DNA of 64,000 nucleotides from HLUCCA09 sp039822045 (lineage in GTDB: Bacteria; Pseudomonadota; Alphaproteobacteria; Rhodobacterales; Rhodobacteraceae), in the NCBI GenBank assembly GCA_039822045.1, contig JBCBMY010000013.1, forward strand, positions 1 through 64,000, given 5' to 3'. Both the position numbers and the translations under genes were made by a program. Positions 1 through 9,531 of the stretch are shown in pieces. Under the pieces are notes generated by a model. That model was given only the letters and a program-made list of their open reading frames with translations. It did no database searches and was not told the DNA's origin. How positions within the stretch are numbered: position 1 is the stretch's first letter; every line of letters starts with the position of its first letter.

Positions 1-112
1 CCGCACACGAGAAACACTCTGGCGGGCCGTCGGAACGATACTCGATCGCTTCTCAGCACAAGACTGTGCAAACTACTTCAAGAACGCAGGATACGCTTCC
101 GTCAAAACCTGA
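1..112 (+). mobile_element. IS630-like transposase, C-terminal fragment (cut by window edge)
   Basis: Reading from base 2, an open frame runs into the window for 36 codons and stops at TGA 110-112. It ends with residues DCANYFKNAGYASVKT, preceded by RETLWRAVGTILDRF. The pattern CANYF-x-NAGY near the C terminus is typical of IS630-superfamily transposases, whose C-terminal domain carries the last part of the DDE catalytic core. The N-terminal part lies outside the window, so completeness cannot be judged. The element would end between the stop codon and the end of the usp gene at 133. I could not define the terminal inverted repeat or a TA target duplication. The assignment rests on the short C-terminal signature only. 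Confidence 0.6.
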
Positions 113-132
113 AACGCTCTAGGGGTATACTC

Positions 133-987
133 TCATCGCATAAGCAAGATCGGCACGCGGCACGTCCGTATCATCTCGGTCGTTGTCGAGCCGATCATGA
201 GCGTTCGGATCCGCGAATGGCCATAGGCCCCCATAACCAGCATGTCGATGCTCTCTTGTTCAACGAACTCGCCCAGAGCCGAGGCGGGCTGGCCTTGCAG
301 CACTTGCGTTTTGGCCGCGTGGCCACCGGCGTCCAGTGTCGCCCGGGCATTGCCAAGCGAGTGGCGCGTGTCATCGCTTTCCCCACCCGCGGTCACAACG
401 ATCATCTCCAGCCCGTCAAACAGCGGGTCTCGGGCCACGTAGTCGACGGCCTTCATCGCCGAGATCCCGTCATCATAGGCGATCAGTACTCGCTTGATCG
501 GGCTGAACGCCCGATTTGCCACGAAGACCGGCTTATGGCTTGCCCGCACGATACGCTCGAAATTCGAGCCTAGATGTGGGCTCTCAAGCCCGCCGGCCTC
601 GCCTCGCTTGCCGATCACGATCATGTCGGCTGCGTCTTCTTTGGCTGTGACCGTCTCAACGATGTCGCCGGTGCGCAAACGGGTAACGACATCGCTCACG
701 CCATCCGCCTCTACCAGTGCACGGGCGTCGTCCAGGATCGCGCGCCCCTGGGCTTGTGCGAGTTTGGCATGCTGCGCGTCGAGTTCGGCCAGGCTCTCAA
801 GCAGCTCCGAGCGGGCGCCGAGCTTGATCGAGCCCGACAGGTCGCGCCTGCCACGCGCACGCCGTGGGTCGAGCACATGGTAGAGTTTGACCTGCGCGCC
901 GGTACGTGAGGCAATCCATGCCGCATGTCGGCAGACGCTTTCTGAATAGGCCGACCGGTCGACCAGAGCCATCAGGGTTGCGGACAT
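133..987 (-). CDS. Tandem-domain universal stress protein (UspA family)
   Basis: This is a cytoplasmic protein of about 284 residues with two UspA domains in tandem. The first begins ATLMALVDRS, the second ends IDMLVMGAYGHSR followed by MIGSTT. The second domain keeps the nucleotide-binding pattern G-x2-G-x9-G-S/T, as in ATP-binding Usp proteins. The first has a similar GKRGEAGG...LGSN stretch with one extra residue. Two starts are possible. An ATG at 999 overlaps the sulP stop as ATGA, and an ATG four codons later at 987 sits just after a GAGGGA sequence. I chose the second because the protein then starts in the usual way (MSATLMALVD). The gene is co-transcribed with and probably translationally coupled to sulP. 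Its ligand and exact role are not shown by the sequence. Confidence 0.9.
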   Translation of the reverse strand: MSATLMALVDRSAYSESVCRHAAWIASRTGAQVKLYHVLDPRRARGRRDLSGSIKLGARSELLESLAELDAQHAKLAQAQGRAILDDARALVEADGVSDVVTRLRTGDIVETVTAKEDAADMIVIGKRGEAGGLESPHLGSNFERIVRASHKPVFVANRAFSPIKRVLIAYDDGISAMKAVDYVARDPLFDGLEMIVVTAGGESDDTRHSLGNARATLDAGGHAAKTQVLQGQPASALGEFVEQESIDMLVMGAYGHSRIRTLMIGSTTTEMIRTCRVPILLMR

Positions 988-995
988 CTTTTCCC

Positions 996-2480
996 TCAAT
1001 GCTCCAGCAGCTTGTCCATCGCGCCGGGCTTGTCGTGCACGGCCAGCCGATCGACAATTGTCTCGGACGCCTTGTTCATGCCAACGATCTCGACGTCGGC
1101 GCCCTCCCGGCGGAACTTGAGCACGGCCATGTCAAGCGCCGCAACCGACGAGATATCCCAGATATGAGCGCCGCTCACGTCGATCGTCACACGCTCCAGC
1201 GCTTCCTTGAAATCGAACGCCTTCATAAAGTCCTCGGCGGACGCAAAGAACAGCTGCCCCTCGACGGTATAGATCCGCTCTCGCCCGTCCGCCGACACGG
1301 TCGAAGTGACCCGGAAGATCTGCGCGATCTTGCCCGCAAAGAAGATGCCCGACAGCAAGACCCCCACCAGCACCCCAATAGCAAGGTTGTGCGTATAGAC
1401 CGTCGCAATGACGGTCGACAGCATCACGATTGAGGACGACCGTGGATGGTCGCGCAGGTTGCGGATCGACGACCACGAGAATGTGCCAATCGAAACCATG
1501 ATCATGATCGCGACCAGCGCCGGCATGGGGATCTGGCCCACCAAGTCGCCCAGAACCACGATCAGAAACAAGAGCATCGCGCCGGCCGTGAAGGTCGACA
1601 GACGGCCTCGGCCCCCAGACTTCACGTTGATGATCGATTGACCGATCATCGCGCATCCGGCCATCCCGCCGATGAACCCCGTCGCGGTGTTGGCCAGCCC
1701 CTGCCCAACGCACTCTTGGTTGCGGTCCGACGGCGTGTCGGTCAGATCGTCGACGATTGTCTGCGTCATCAGGCTTTCCAACAGGCCCACGGCCGCGACC
1801 GCCAGCGAGTAGGGCAGAATGATCTGCAGCGTTTCCAGCGTCAGCGGGATGTCGGGGATCAGAAACACCGGCAACGTATCCGGCAGATCTCCCATGTCAG
1901 AGACAGTTCGGACGTCGAGACCCAACGCGATTGCAACAATGGACAGGACCACGATTGTCACCAGTGGCGACGGGATCGCGGTCGTCAGGAGGGGAAACAG
2001 ATAGATGATCGCCAAACCGGCCGCGACCATCACATAGGTGATTGGCGTCACGCCGGTCAGCTCCGGCAGCTGCGCCAGAAAGATCAGGATCGCCAGAGCG
2101 TTGACGAACCCGGTGATCACGGATCGCGAGACATAGCGCATCAGGTGGCCGAGCTTGGCCAGCCCCGCGGCGATCTGGATCAGGCCCGCCAGAACGGTTG
2201 CCGCCAAAAGATACTGCAGCCCGTGCTCCTTCACGAGCGTGACCATCACCACTGCTGTGGCCGCCGTCGCCGCCGAGATCATGCCGGGCCGGCCGCCCGT
2301 GATCGCCACAATCACCGCAATCGAAAAGGACGCGTAGAGACCGACCTTGGGGTCGACGCCCGCGATGATCGAAAACGCAATGGCCTCGGGGATCAGGGCC
2401 AGCGCCACGACCAGCCCAGCCAAAATGTCGGCCCGAACGTTCCCGATCCACTGATCGCGGTAGGTGTAAAGCGCGTGCAT
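996..2480 (-). CDS. SulP-family inorganic anion transporter with STAS domain
   Basis: This 494-residue inner-membrane transporter begins MHALYTYRDQWIGNVRADILAGLVVALALIP-like, the N-terminal entry of SulP permeases. Many hydrophobic helices follow through about residue 385, including GFIGGMAGCAMIGQS, a conserved SulP motif region. A C-terminal STAS domain (about residues 395-494, FFASAEDFMKAF to IVDRLAVHD) follows. SulP members carry sulfate, bicarbonate or other anions. The substrate cannot be read from the sequence. The stop codon overlaps the possible upstream start of the usp gene. SulP proteins are sometimes fused or linked to Usp domains, so the pair may act as transporter plus regulatory partner (inference). 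The start at 2480 is preceded by an AGGGGCGG stretch. Confidence 0.92.
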   Translation of the reverse strand: MHALYTYRDQWIGNVRADILAGLVVALALIPEAIAFSIIAGVDPKVGLYASFSIAVIVAITGGRPGMISAATAATAVVMVTLVKEHGLQYLLAATVLAGLIQIAAGLAKLGHLMRYVSRSVITGFVNALAILIFLAQLPELTGVTPITYVMVAAGLAIIYLFPLLTTAIPSPLVTIVVLSIVAIALGLDVRTVSDMGDLPDTLPVFLIPDIPLTLETLQIILPYSLAVAAVGLLESLMTQTIVDDLTDTPSDRNQECVGQGLANTATGFIGGMAGCAMIGQSIINVKSGGRGRLSTFTAGAMLLFLIVVLGDLVGQIPMPALVAIMIMVSIGTFSWSSIRNLRDHPRSSSIVMLSTVIATVYTHNLAIGVLVGVLLSGIFFAGKIAQIFRVTSTVSADGRERIYTVEGQLFFASAEDFMKAFDFKEALERVTIDVSGAHIWDISSVAALDMAVLKFRREGADVEIVGMNKASETIVDRLAVHDKPGAMDKLLEH

Positions 2481-2692
2481 CGCCGCCCCTAAAGTCCTCT
2501 TTGGCCACTCAACGGCGTTGGTGGCGCATCCTCACAACTATCCGGAAGAGTGCGGTTCTCCGGCATCCCTGGCAAAGGGCCCGGTTCTGCCGACCCATGG
2601 GGGAGCTAGCGCATATCTCAGAAGAGGAAAACCAGCGATATCTGCACGGTCGGTATGTGCTGCCGGCATGGAAGGTCGAGCAAGTCGATCGG

Positions 2693-4114
2693 TCAGCTCA
2701 AGGGCAAGCGAACACGCACGTTCAGGCCCCCCTCTGCACGGTTCTCCAAATCGAGCGACCCGCCATGCATGGCAATGATCGACCGGGCGATAGACAGGCC
2801 CAGCCCCGCGCCGCCCGTGTCGGGGCTGCGGCTCTCCTCCACCCGGACGAAGGGCTCGAAGACGTCCCCGATCCGGTCCGGTGGGATCCCCGGGCCGTCG
2901 TCCTCGACACGCACCGCGGCCATCCGATCCTCGCGGTCCAGCCGCACCCGGGCGTTGCCCCCGTATCGAACCGCATTATCGATCAGGTTCCCAAATGCGC
3001 GGCTCAATGCAACGGGCCGCCCGCTGATCCAAACGGGCGCAGCCGGCTTGAAGACCGCACCGCGTTCCTCACAGAGCCGGCCCAGCAGCGCGGAAAGATC
3101 CACCCGCTCAGGAGTTTCGGCGTCAGCGGCTCCGCGTGCCCAGGCGATCAGGCCCTCCGCCATCACCGTCATCTCGTCGAGCGTGCGGATCATCGGTGCG
3201 GCAGTCTCTTCCTCCAGCATCTCGGCTCGAATGCGCAGCGACGTGATCGGCGTGCGCAGATCGTGGCCCACGGCCGCCAACGTGCGCATTCGCTCGCCGT
3301 CGAACTGCGCGATGCGGCTCTGCATTTCGTTGAAGGCCCGGGCGGCCTCGCGAAGCTCCCGTGCGCCGCCCTCGTCCACCCGCACGGTTCTGTCGCCCCG
3401 TCCTGCGGCCCGCGCCGCCGCCGCCAGGGCCGAAAGCGGTCGGGTGAGCCGTCGGACAAAGGCAAGCCCCACCGCAAGGACCGACAGAAGCGACAGCGCC
3501 AGAATGACCAACAGGATCTCCTCCTGAAAGCCACCGGGCCGCGCCGGCGCCCCGCGTGCCACCACGTTAAGCCATTGGGCCCCGTGGTCCGCGCCGCGCG
3601 CCGAGGTCTGAAGGCGGATTGAGGCGGCAATCGTCTCCACCTCCGGCCAGCCGTCTCCGTCGTGCCCCCGCCCACGACGCACCATGATCGCTGCCCGCGC
3701 ATCGCGCCCCGGCAAATCCTCGGCAAGTTCCGCCGTCAGCGCGCGCGAGCGCGGTCCCGTCGGCCGGGTCTCCACCACGGGTCGCCCGTCCACCGAGACC
3801 CGTGAAAAGCGGGTTGAAGCCTGCCGGGCGATTGTGGCCCGGGCGTCGGGCGCTGCGGCTTCGATGGCCGGTACGAGCGACACAATGCGCTCGACTTCTC
3901 GCTCTTCTCTCGCCGCCCGGTCCATCCGGTCCCGCTCGACCGTCAGCACGCCTAGGGCCACCAGGTTCGCGGCCAGGAGTGCCCCCACGAGGAGCAGCGC
4001 AAAGCGGCCGGCCAGCCCCTCCGGAGCCAGCCGCGCGGTCCATCTCCGCCAGGCGGAGCCGCGCGCACCGGCGGCGGGCTCAGGCGGCGTCGAAGCGGGC
4101 CGGTCGGCGCTCAT
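2693..4114 (-). CDS. Sensor histidine kinase (HAMP-HisKA-HATPase)
   Basis: This inner-membrane kinase of about 473 residues is the likely partner of the regulator just upstream. The start ATG at 4114 overlaps the regulator's TGA (ATGA) and follows GGAGGA directly, so I prefer it to the longer start at 4156. The order is: N-terminal transmembrane helix (ALLLVGALLAANLVALGVL), a periplasmic loop rich in Arg and Ala, a second helix (LLVILALSLLSVLAVGLAF), HAMP, HisKA with AVGHDLRTPITSLR, and HATPase_c with the N-box NLIDNAVRYGG and EDDGPGIP. The ligand is unknown. The divergent EF-hand gene suggests a link to calcium or envelope stress (inference only). Confidence 0.92.
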   Translation of the reverse strand: MSADRPASTPPEPAAGARGSAWRRWTARLAPEGLAGRFALLLVGALLAANLVALGVLTVERDRMDRAAREEREVERIVSLVPAIEAAAPDARATIARQASTRFSRVSVDGRPVVETRPTGPRSRALTAELAEDLPGRDARAAIMVRRGRGHDGDGWPEVETIAASIRLQTSARGADHGAQWLNVVARGAPARPGGFQEEILLVILALSLLSVLAVGLAFVRRLTRPLSALAAAARAAGRGDRTVRVDEGGARELREAARAFNEMQSRIAQFDGERMRTLAAVGHDLRTPITSLRIRAEMLEEETAAPMIRTLDEMTVMAEGLIAWARGAADAETPERVDLSALLGRLCEERGAVFKPAAPVWISGRPVALSRAFGNLIDNAVRYGGNARVRLDREDRMAAVRVEDDGPGIPPDRIGDVFEPFVRVEESRSPDTGGAGLGLSIARSIIAMHGGSLDLENRAEGGLNVRVRLPLS

Positions 4115-4824
4115 TCCTCCACCACATCGGCGGCCAGCCGATACCCGCCGCCCCACTCGGTCACGATCACCCGCGGCGCTTTTGGATCGGCTTCGATCTT
4201 GCGGCGCAGCCGGCTGACCGCGTTGTCGATCGCGCGGTCATAGACCTTGGCCTCGCGCCCGGCGGTCAGATCCAGCAGCCGGTCGCGCGACAACACCGCC
4301 TGTGGATGATCCAGAAACACCGACAGAAGCCGGCTCTCGTTCGATGTGAGCGCCACTTCGCTTCCGTCTGACGCCACAAGGATCTGGGTCGTGGCATCGT
4401 GCGCCCAGCCGGCAAACCGCCGCCGGCCGGTGGGCACAGGGGGCGCGGCCAATGGCGCGCGGCGCAGCACGGCCCGGATGCGCGCCAACAGCTCGCGCGG
4501 GTTGAACGGCTTGACCAGATAGTCGTCGGCTCCGAGCTCGAGCCCCACAATCCGGTCGGTTTCGTCCGCCATCGCCGTCAACAGGATCACCGGCGGCCCG
4601 CCCCGCGCCACAAGCCAACGGCAAAGGCTCAGCCCGTCCTCGCCCGGCATCATCACGTCAAGCACCACCAGCGCCAGCGCGGCCTCGTCCACCGCGCGCC
4701 GCGCCTCGCCCGCATTGGCTGCAAGGCGCGTGCGAAACCCCTGCTTGCGCAGATACTGGCCAAGCGGCTCGCGAATATCGCGCGCATCGTCGACGATCAG
4801 GATCTGCGGCTCGGGCGGCTCCAC
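4111..4824 (-). CDS. OmpR/PhoB-type response regulator
   Basis: This is a 237-residue cytoplasmic transcription regulator. The receiver domain (about residues 7-120) has the acidic pair in LIVDDARD, the phospho-acceptor Asp56 in VLDVMMPGEDG, the conserved Thr in LLTAMAD and Lys in LVKPFNPRE. A winged-helix DNA-binding domain (about residues 140-230) has TSNESRLLSVF and ends with VTEWGGGYRL. It is the first gene of a two-gene operon with the histidine kinase. It is divergent from the EF-hand gene across about 240 bases (4825-5065), which must hold both promoters. Target genes are not shown by the sequence. The divergent gene is the obvious candidate. Confidence 0.93.
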   Translation of the reverse strand: MEPPEPQILIVDDARDIREPLGQYLRKQGFRTRLAANAGEARRAVDEAALALVVLDVMMPGEDGLSLCRWLVARGGPPVILLTAMADETDRIVGLELGADDYLVKPFNPRELLARIRAVLRRAPLAAPPVPTGRRRFAGWAHDATTQILVASDGSEVALTSNESRLLSVFLDHPQAVLSRDRLLDLTAGREAKVYDRAIDNAVSRLRRKIEADPKAPRVIVTEWGGGYRLAADVVEE

Positions 4825-5065
4825 GCAACACTCCCTTCTTTTTGTGTGGGTCCCGTCAGATTAGGCTGGTCGCAGTGCGTTTTCCCACCCCGTCCCGCCC
4901 ACGGCACGGGCCGAAGTTTGTCGCAGGATGTGTCAGGCGCCGCCCGCGCGACGGACAGCGACAAAAGCGGCCTCGGCCCGACACACCTTGCCGTTCGGCT
5001 TTCCCTAGATCGGAGGCGTCGGAGCCCATCGCTCCGCAGGCAAGAACCCCGAAAGGATGCAAACG

Positions 5066-5671
5066 ATGACCAACTCCAAACTCCTTCCCGCGGCCCTCGC
5101 TGCGCTTCTTCTCACCACGGCAGGATCCGCCATCGCCGTGGCCCAATCCGCTCCCCGCGCCCCCGAGGCGCCCGCCGCCGCCGCCGAGGCTGGCGCCGAG
5201 GCCCGCGAACTGCGCGCGCAACACCGCCGCGGCGACGGCAATGGCCCCCACCGCGTGCGCGGCCATCGTGGCGGCGAACATGGCGGGTTCGGCTTTGGCC
5301 GTGGCCGTGGCGGCTCCGAGCGGTTCCAGCGGCTCTTCGCCGAGATCGATGCCGATGGCGACGGAGCCGTCACCCAGGAAGAGGTCGACGCCTACCGCTC
5401 GGCCCGCGTTGCCGCCGCCGACGCGTCGGGCGACGGCGACCTCTCGATCGAAGAGTTCGACACGCTCTACCGCGAGTTCACCCGCGATCGCATGGTCGAC
5501 GCGTTTCAGGATCTCGACTCCGATGGTGACGGCGTGATCAGCACCGAAGAGTTCGACTTCCGCTTCGGCAGCATCGTTGAGCGGATGGATCGCGACGGCG
5601 ACGGTGCCCTCACGCTGCAGATGGGCCGCGGCGACCGTCCGGGCGACGACAGCGACGATGACAACGAGTAA
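5066..5671 (+). CDS. Exported EF-hand calcium-binding protein
   Basis: This 201-residue protein has a Sec signal peptide (hydrophobic LPAALAALLLTTAGSAIAVA, likely cut after VAQ or nearby) and an Ala/Pro- and Gly/Arg/His-rich spacer. Four EF-hand loops follow: DADGDGAVTQEE, DASGDGDLSIEE, DSDGDGVISTEE and DRDGDGALTLQM. The first three have the expected acidic residues at loop positions 1, 3, 5 and 12. The fourth lacks the position-12 Glu and may bind weakly. The C terminus is very acidic (GDDSDDDNE). The start at 5066 has AAAGGA eight bases upstream, which favours it over the ATG at 5057. It is divergent from the two-component operon and could be its target, its calcium buffer or a sensor accessory (inference). 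It is presumably periplasmic or membrane-associated. Confidence 0.88.
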   Translation: MTNSKLLPAALAALLLTTAGSAIAVAQSAPRAPEAPAAAAEAGAEARELRAQHRRGDGNGPHRVRGHRGGEHGGFGFGRGRGGSERFQRLFAEIDADGDGAVTQEEVDAYRSARVAAADASGDGDLSIEEFDTLYREFTRDRMVDAFQDLDSDGDGVISTEEFDFRFGSIVERMDRDGDGALTLQMGRGDRPGDDSDDDNE

Positions 5672-5855
5672 CGCCGGTTAGGCGGGTCGCCCTCAGGCCA
5701 CCTGCCGCTCTGCACGCCCGCACTCCCCGTCGGCGCATCCCCCCGATCCGGCGCGGGCGCGGGCGTGCCTCACCTCTTTGCGGACTGGCCCACAGGCCTG
5801 TGGAAAACCCAAGCAGTGGTGGTGTGCGCTCAGGCCACCCGCTAGACTTGGGCTC

Positions 5856-8800
5856 ATGACCAGCCAGCCGCGATTCATCCATCTCCGCCTCCACTCCGAA
5901 TACTCGCTCCTCGAAGGGGCGATCCGGATCAAGAAACTCCCGGGGCTGATCGCCGATATGGGCATGCCCGCCGTGGCCGTGACCGACACAAACAACATGT
6001 TCGCTGCGCTCGAATTCGCGGTCGGCGCCCAGGGCGCCGGTCTCCAGCCGATCATGGGCAGCCAGGTCGACCTAGCCTATGCCGAGACATCTGCGGGCGA
6101 GAAGTCGGTGCCGCCCGCGCCCATCGTCCTCCTTGCACAGTCTGAAACCGGCTACATGAACCTCATGGCGCTGCAATCCTGCCTCTATCTCCGGGGCGAC
6201 GGCGCAGCGGCGCACGTGACGCTGGGCGAGCTTGAGGCCCGGTCCGAGGGCCTCATCTGCCTGACCGGCGGTCCCGATGGGCCGGTCGGACGGCTCTTGC
6301 GCCTGAACCAGCGGCCCAAGGCCGACGCCCTGGTGGCGCGGCTCGCTGCCGCTTTCCCAACCCGCCTCTATATCGAGCTTCAGCGGCATCCCGGCGACGG
6401 CGGCCAGCCCGAGGCCGAGCGCCTGTCGGAGCGCGGCCATGTCGAGATTGCCTATGCGCGCGACCTGCCGCTTGTCGCCACCAACGACGTCTACTTCCCC
6501 AAGTCCGACATGTATGAGGCCCACGACGCGCTGATCTGCATCGCCGAGGGTGCCTATGTCGACCAGTCGCAGCCGCGCCGCACGCTGACGCCGCAACACT
6601 ACCTCAAAACACCCGACGAAATGGCAGCCCTCTTCGCCGACCTGCCGGAGGCGCTGGAGAACACTGTCGAGATCGCTCGCCGCTGCTCCTATGCCTCCGA
6701 ACGGCGCGACCCGATCCTGCCGCGCTTCGCCGAGGACGAGGTCGAGGAACTCCGTCGCCAGGCCCGCGAGGGCCTCGAAGCGCGCCTCGCCGTCATTCCC
6801 CACGCCGCGCCGGTTGCAGATTACGAGGCGCGCCTCGACTTCGAGCTCGGCATCATCGAGCGGATGGGCTTTCCCGGCTACTTCCTTATCGTGGCCGACT
6901 TCATCAAGTGGGCCAAGGAGCATGACATCCCCGTGGGCCCCGGGCGCGGCTCCGGCGCGGGCTCGCTGGTCGCCTACGCCCTCACCATCACCGACCTCGA
7001 CCCGCTGCGCTACGCACTCCTCTTCGAGCGCTTCCTCAATCCCGAGCGGGTCTCGATGCCCGATTTCGACATCGACTTCTGCATGGACCGGCGTGAAGAG
7101 GTGATCCGCTACGTGCAGGACAAGTTCGGCCGCGACAAGGTGGGCCAGATCATCACCTTCGGCGCGCTTCTGTCGAAGGCGGCGGTGCGCGATGTGGGCC
7201 GCGTGTTGCAGCTCCCCTATGGCCAGGTCGACAAACTCTCCAAGATGATCCCGGTCGAGGGCGTCAAGCCGGTCTCGATTGAAAAGGCACTGGCCACGGA
7301 AGAGCGCCTTCGAGAGGAGGCCAAGGACGAAACCGTCGCGCGCCTCCTGCGCTACGGCCAACAAGTCGAAGGCCTCCTCCGCAACGCCTCCACCCATGCC
7401 GCGGGCGTGGTGATCGGCGACCGGCCCCTCGACGCCCTTGTGCCGCTCTACCAAGACCCACGGTCCGACATGCCGGCAACCCAGTTCAACATGAAATGGG
7501 TCGAGCAGGCGGGCCTCGTGAAGTTCGACTTTCTGGGCCTAAAGACGCTCACGGTGATCCAGAACGCGCTCGACCTGATCGCAAGGCAGGACAGGCCCCT
7601 GCACATCGCCGCCGACGGCACCGAGCTCTATGCGCCCAAGCCCGGGGCCGAGGGCGATATCGGACACATTCCCCTCGACGATGAGGCCTCCTACCGCCTC
7701 TATTCCCAGGCCAAGACGGTCGCCGTGTTTCAGGTGGAAAGCACGGGCATGATGGATGCGCTCCGGCGCATGAAGCCCGATTGCATCGAAGACATCATCG
7801 CCCTCGTGGCCCTCTACCGGCCCGGGCCGATGGAGAACATCCCGAAGTTCTGCGAGGTCAAGAACGGCATCTCCGAGCGCGAGAACATCCATCCGCTCAT
7901 CGACCATATCCTCAACGAGACCCAGGGCATCATCGTCTACCAGGAACAGGTGATGCAGATCGCCCAGGAAATGGCGGGCTACTCGCTCGGCGGGGCCGAC
8001 ATGCTGCGCCGTGCGATGGGCAAGAAGATCCAGGCCGAGATGGACAAGCAAAAGCCCATCTTCCTGGATGGCGCGGCCAAAAACGGGGTGGACAAGGACA
8101 AGGCGGCAGAAGTCTGGGCGCTGCTCGACAAGTTCGCCAATTACGGGTTCAACAAGTCCCACGCCGCCGCCTATGCCGTGGTCAGCTACCAGACGGCCTG
8201 GCTCAAGGCCAACCACCCGGTGGAGTTCATGGCCGCCGTGATGAACTGCGACATCCACCTGACCGACAAGCTCGCCGTCTATGCCGACGAGGTCAAACGC
8301 GGTCTCGGGATCGAGATCGTGCCGCCCTGCGTCAACCGATCCGATGCGGCCTTCGCCGTCGATGAGGGACGCATCGTCTATGCCCTTGGTGCGCTCAAGA
8401 ATGTGGGCGCCGACGCGATGCGCATGCTGGTCGAGGCCCGCCATGTCGACGGGCGCGACAAGCCGTTCGTGAACGTCTTCGATGTCGCCCGCCGGGTCGA
8501 CCTCAAGCGTATAGGCAAACGACCGCTCGAGATGCTCGCGCGGGCAGGGGCGTTCGACGTGCTCGACCGCAACCGCCGGCGCGTCCTGGAAAGCCTCGAT
8601 GCCCTGGTTGCCTATTCCGCCGCGATCCACGAACAGCGCGGCTCGGCGCAGGTCTCGCTCTTCGGTGAAGCCGGCGACGACCTGCCCGAGCCGCGGCTCT
8701 CCGGGATTGACGACTGGCTGCCGGCAGAGCGGCTGGCCGAGGAACAGATCGCCGTGGGCTTCTTCCTCTCCGGTCACCCGCTCGACGACTACAAGGGCGC

Positions 8801-9392
8801 ACTGAAGCGCCGAGGCGTGAAGCTTCACGAAGAGGTGCTGGTGGCCGTCGAGGCCGGGCCGATCGTGGCCAAGATGGCGGGCACCGTCAGCTACCGGCAG
8901 GAGCGAAAGTCGGCGCGCGGGAATCGCTTCGCCTTCGTTGGCCTCTCCGATCCCACCGGGCTCTTCGAGGTCATGGTGTTCTCCGACACGCTGGATCAGG
9001 CGCGCGAGCATCTCGAGCCGGGGCAAAACGTAATGATCACGGCCGAAGTCACGCTGGAGGCCGAACAGCTGAAACTCTTGGCGCGATCGGCCGAGCCCCT
9101 CGACAAGGCGGTCGTCGGACTCGGCGGGGCGAGCGCGGGCTTCCGTGTGTTCGTTGAAGAGACGGACGCCGTGATCTCGGTGAAGACCCTTCTGGAGCGC
9201 GCGGCGGCTCAGGCCAAGGCCGTGCCGATGGGGCCCATTGCGTTGACCCTCATGAGCCCCGACCTGCCCGGGGAGGTGGACGTTATGCTTGGCGATCGCC
9301 TGCCGGTCTCGCCGCAGCTTCGTGGGGCGATAAAGGCCGTGCAAGGGGTGCTGACCGTCGAGGATCTCGATGGCCCCGTCGCGGCGGAGTGA
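5856..9392 (+). CDS. dnaE: DNA polymerase III subunit alpha (replicative type)
   Basis: This 1,178-residue C-family polymerase is the catalytic subunit of the replicative holoenzyme. It opens with a PHP domain (HLRLHSEYSLLEGAIRIKKL). The palm carries GPGRGSGAGSLVAYAL and the catalytic Asp cluster in PDFDIDFCMDRREEV. Helix-hairpin-helix and OB-fold regions follow towards the C terminus (VAKMAGTVSYRQERKSARGN). The length matches DnaE1 rather than the shorter ImuC/DnaE2 mutagenesis polymerase. No imuA or imuB lies nearby. The ATG at 5856 was chosen because family similarity starts a few residues later. The in-frame sequence upstream of it is not conserved-looking. Confidence 0.96.
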   Translation: MTSQPRFIHLRLHSEYSLLEGAIRIKKLPGLIADMGMPAVAVTDTNNMFAALEFAVGAQGAGLQPIMGSQVDLAYAETSAGEKSVPPAPIVLLAQSETGYMNLMALQSCLYLRGDGAAAHVTLGELEARSEGLICLTGGPDGPVGRLLRLNQRPKADALVARLAAAFPTRLYIELQRHPGDGGQPEAERLSERGHVEIAYARDLPLVATNDVYFPKSDMYEAHDALICIAEGAYVDQSQPRRTLTPQHYLKTPDEMAALFADLPEALENTVEIARRCSYASERRDPILPRFAEDEVEELRRQAREGLEARLAVIPHAAPVADYEARLDFELGIIERMGFPGYFLIVADFIKWAKEHDIPVGPGRGSGAGSLVAYALTITDLDPLRYALLFERFLNPERVSMPDFDIDFCMDRREEVIRYVQDKFGRDKVGQIITFGALLSKAAVRDVGRVLQLPYGQVDKLSKMIPVEGVKPVSIEKALATEERLREEAKDETVARLLRYGQQVEGLLRNASTHAAGVVIGDRPLDALVPLYQDPRSDMPATQFNMKWVEQAGLVKFDFLGLKTLTVIQNALDLIARQDRPLHIAADGTELYAPKPGAEGDIGHIPLDDEASYRLYSQAKTVAVFQVESTGMMDALRRMKPDCIEDIIALVALYRPGPMENIPKFCEVKNGISERENIHPLIDHILNETQGIIVYQEQVMQIAQEMAGYSLGGADMLRRAMGKKIQAEMDKQKPIFLDGAAKNGVDKDKAAEVWALLDKFANYGFNKSHAAAYAVVSYQTAWLKANHPVEFMAAVMNCDIHLTDKLAVYADEVKRGLGIEIVPPCVNRSDAAFAVDEGRIVYALGALKNVGADAMRMLVEARHVDGRDKPFVNVFDVARRVDLKRIGKRPLEMLARAGAFDVLDRNRRRVLESLDALVAYSAAIHEQRGSAQVSLFGEAGDDLPEPRLSGIDDWLPAERLAEEQIAVGFFLSGHPLDDYKGALKRRGVKLHEEVLVAVEAGPIVAKMAGTVSYRQERKSARGNRFAFVGLSDPTGLFEVMVFSDTLDQAREHLEPGQNVMITAEVTLEAEQLKLLARSAEPLDKAVVGLGGASAGFRVFVEETDAVISVKTLLERAAAQAKAVPMGPIALTLMSPDLPGEVDVMLGDRLPVSPQLRGAIKAVQGVLTVEDLDGPVAAE

Positions 9393-9531
9393 TCTGGCGC
9401 TGAAGCTACGCCGCCGTGTCGGGACAGGGGCACCGTGACGGCACGGCGAAAGCGCTCGAACGCGTTGCATCGAGCCTCCGCGCCTTTGGGCTCCGCCCGT
9501 TCGGCGCTCAAACGATCCGCTGGACCGTTTG

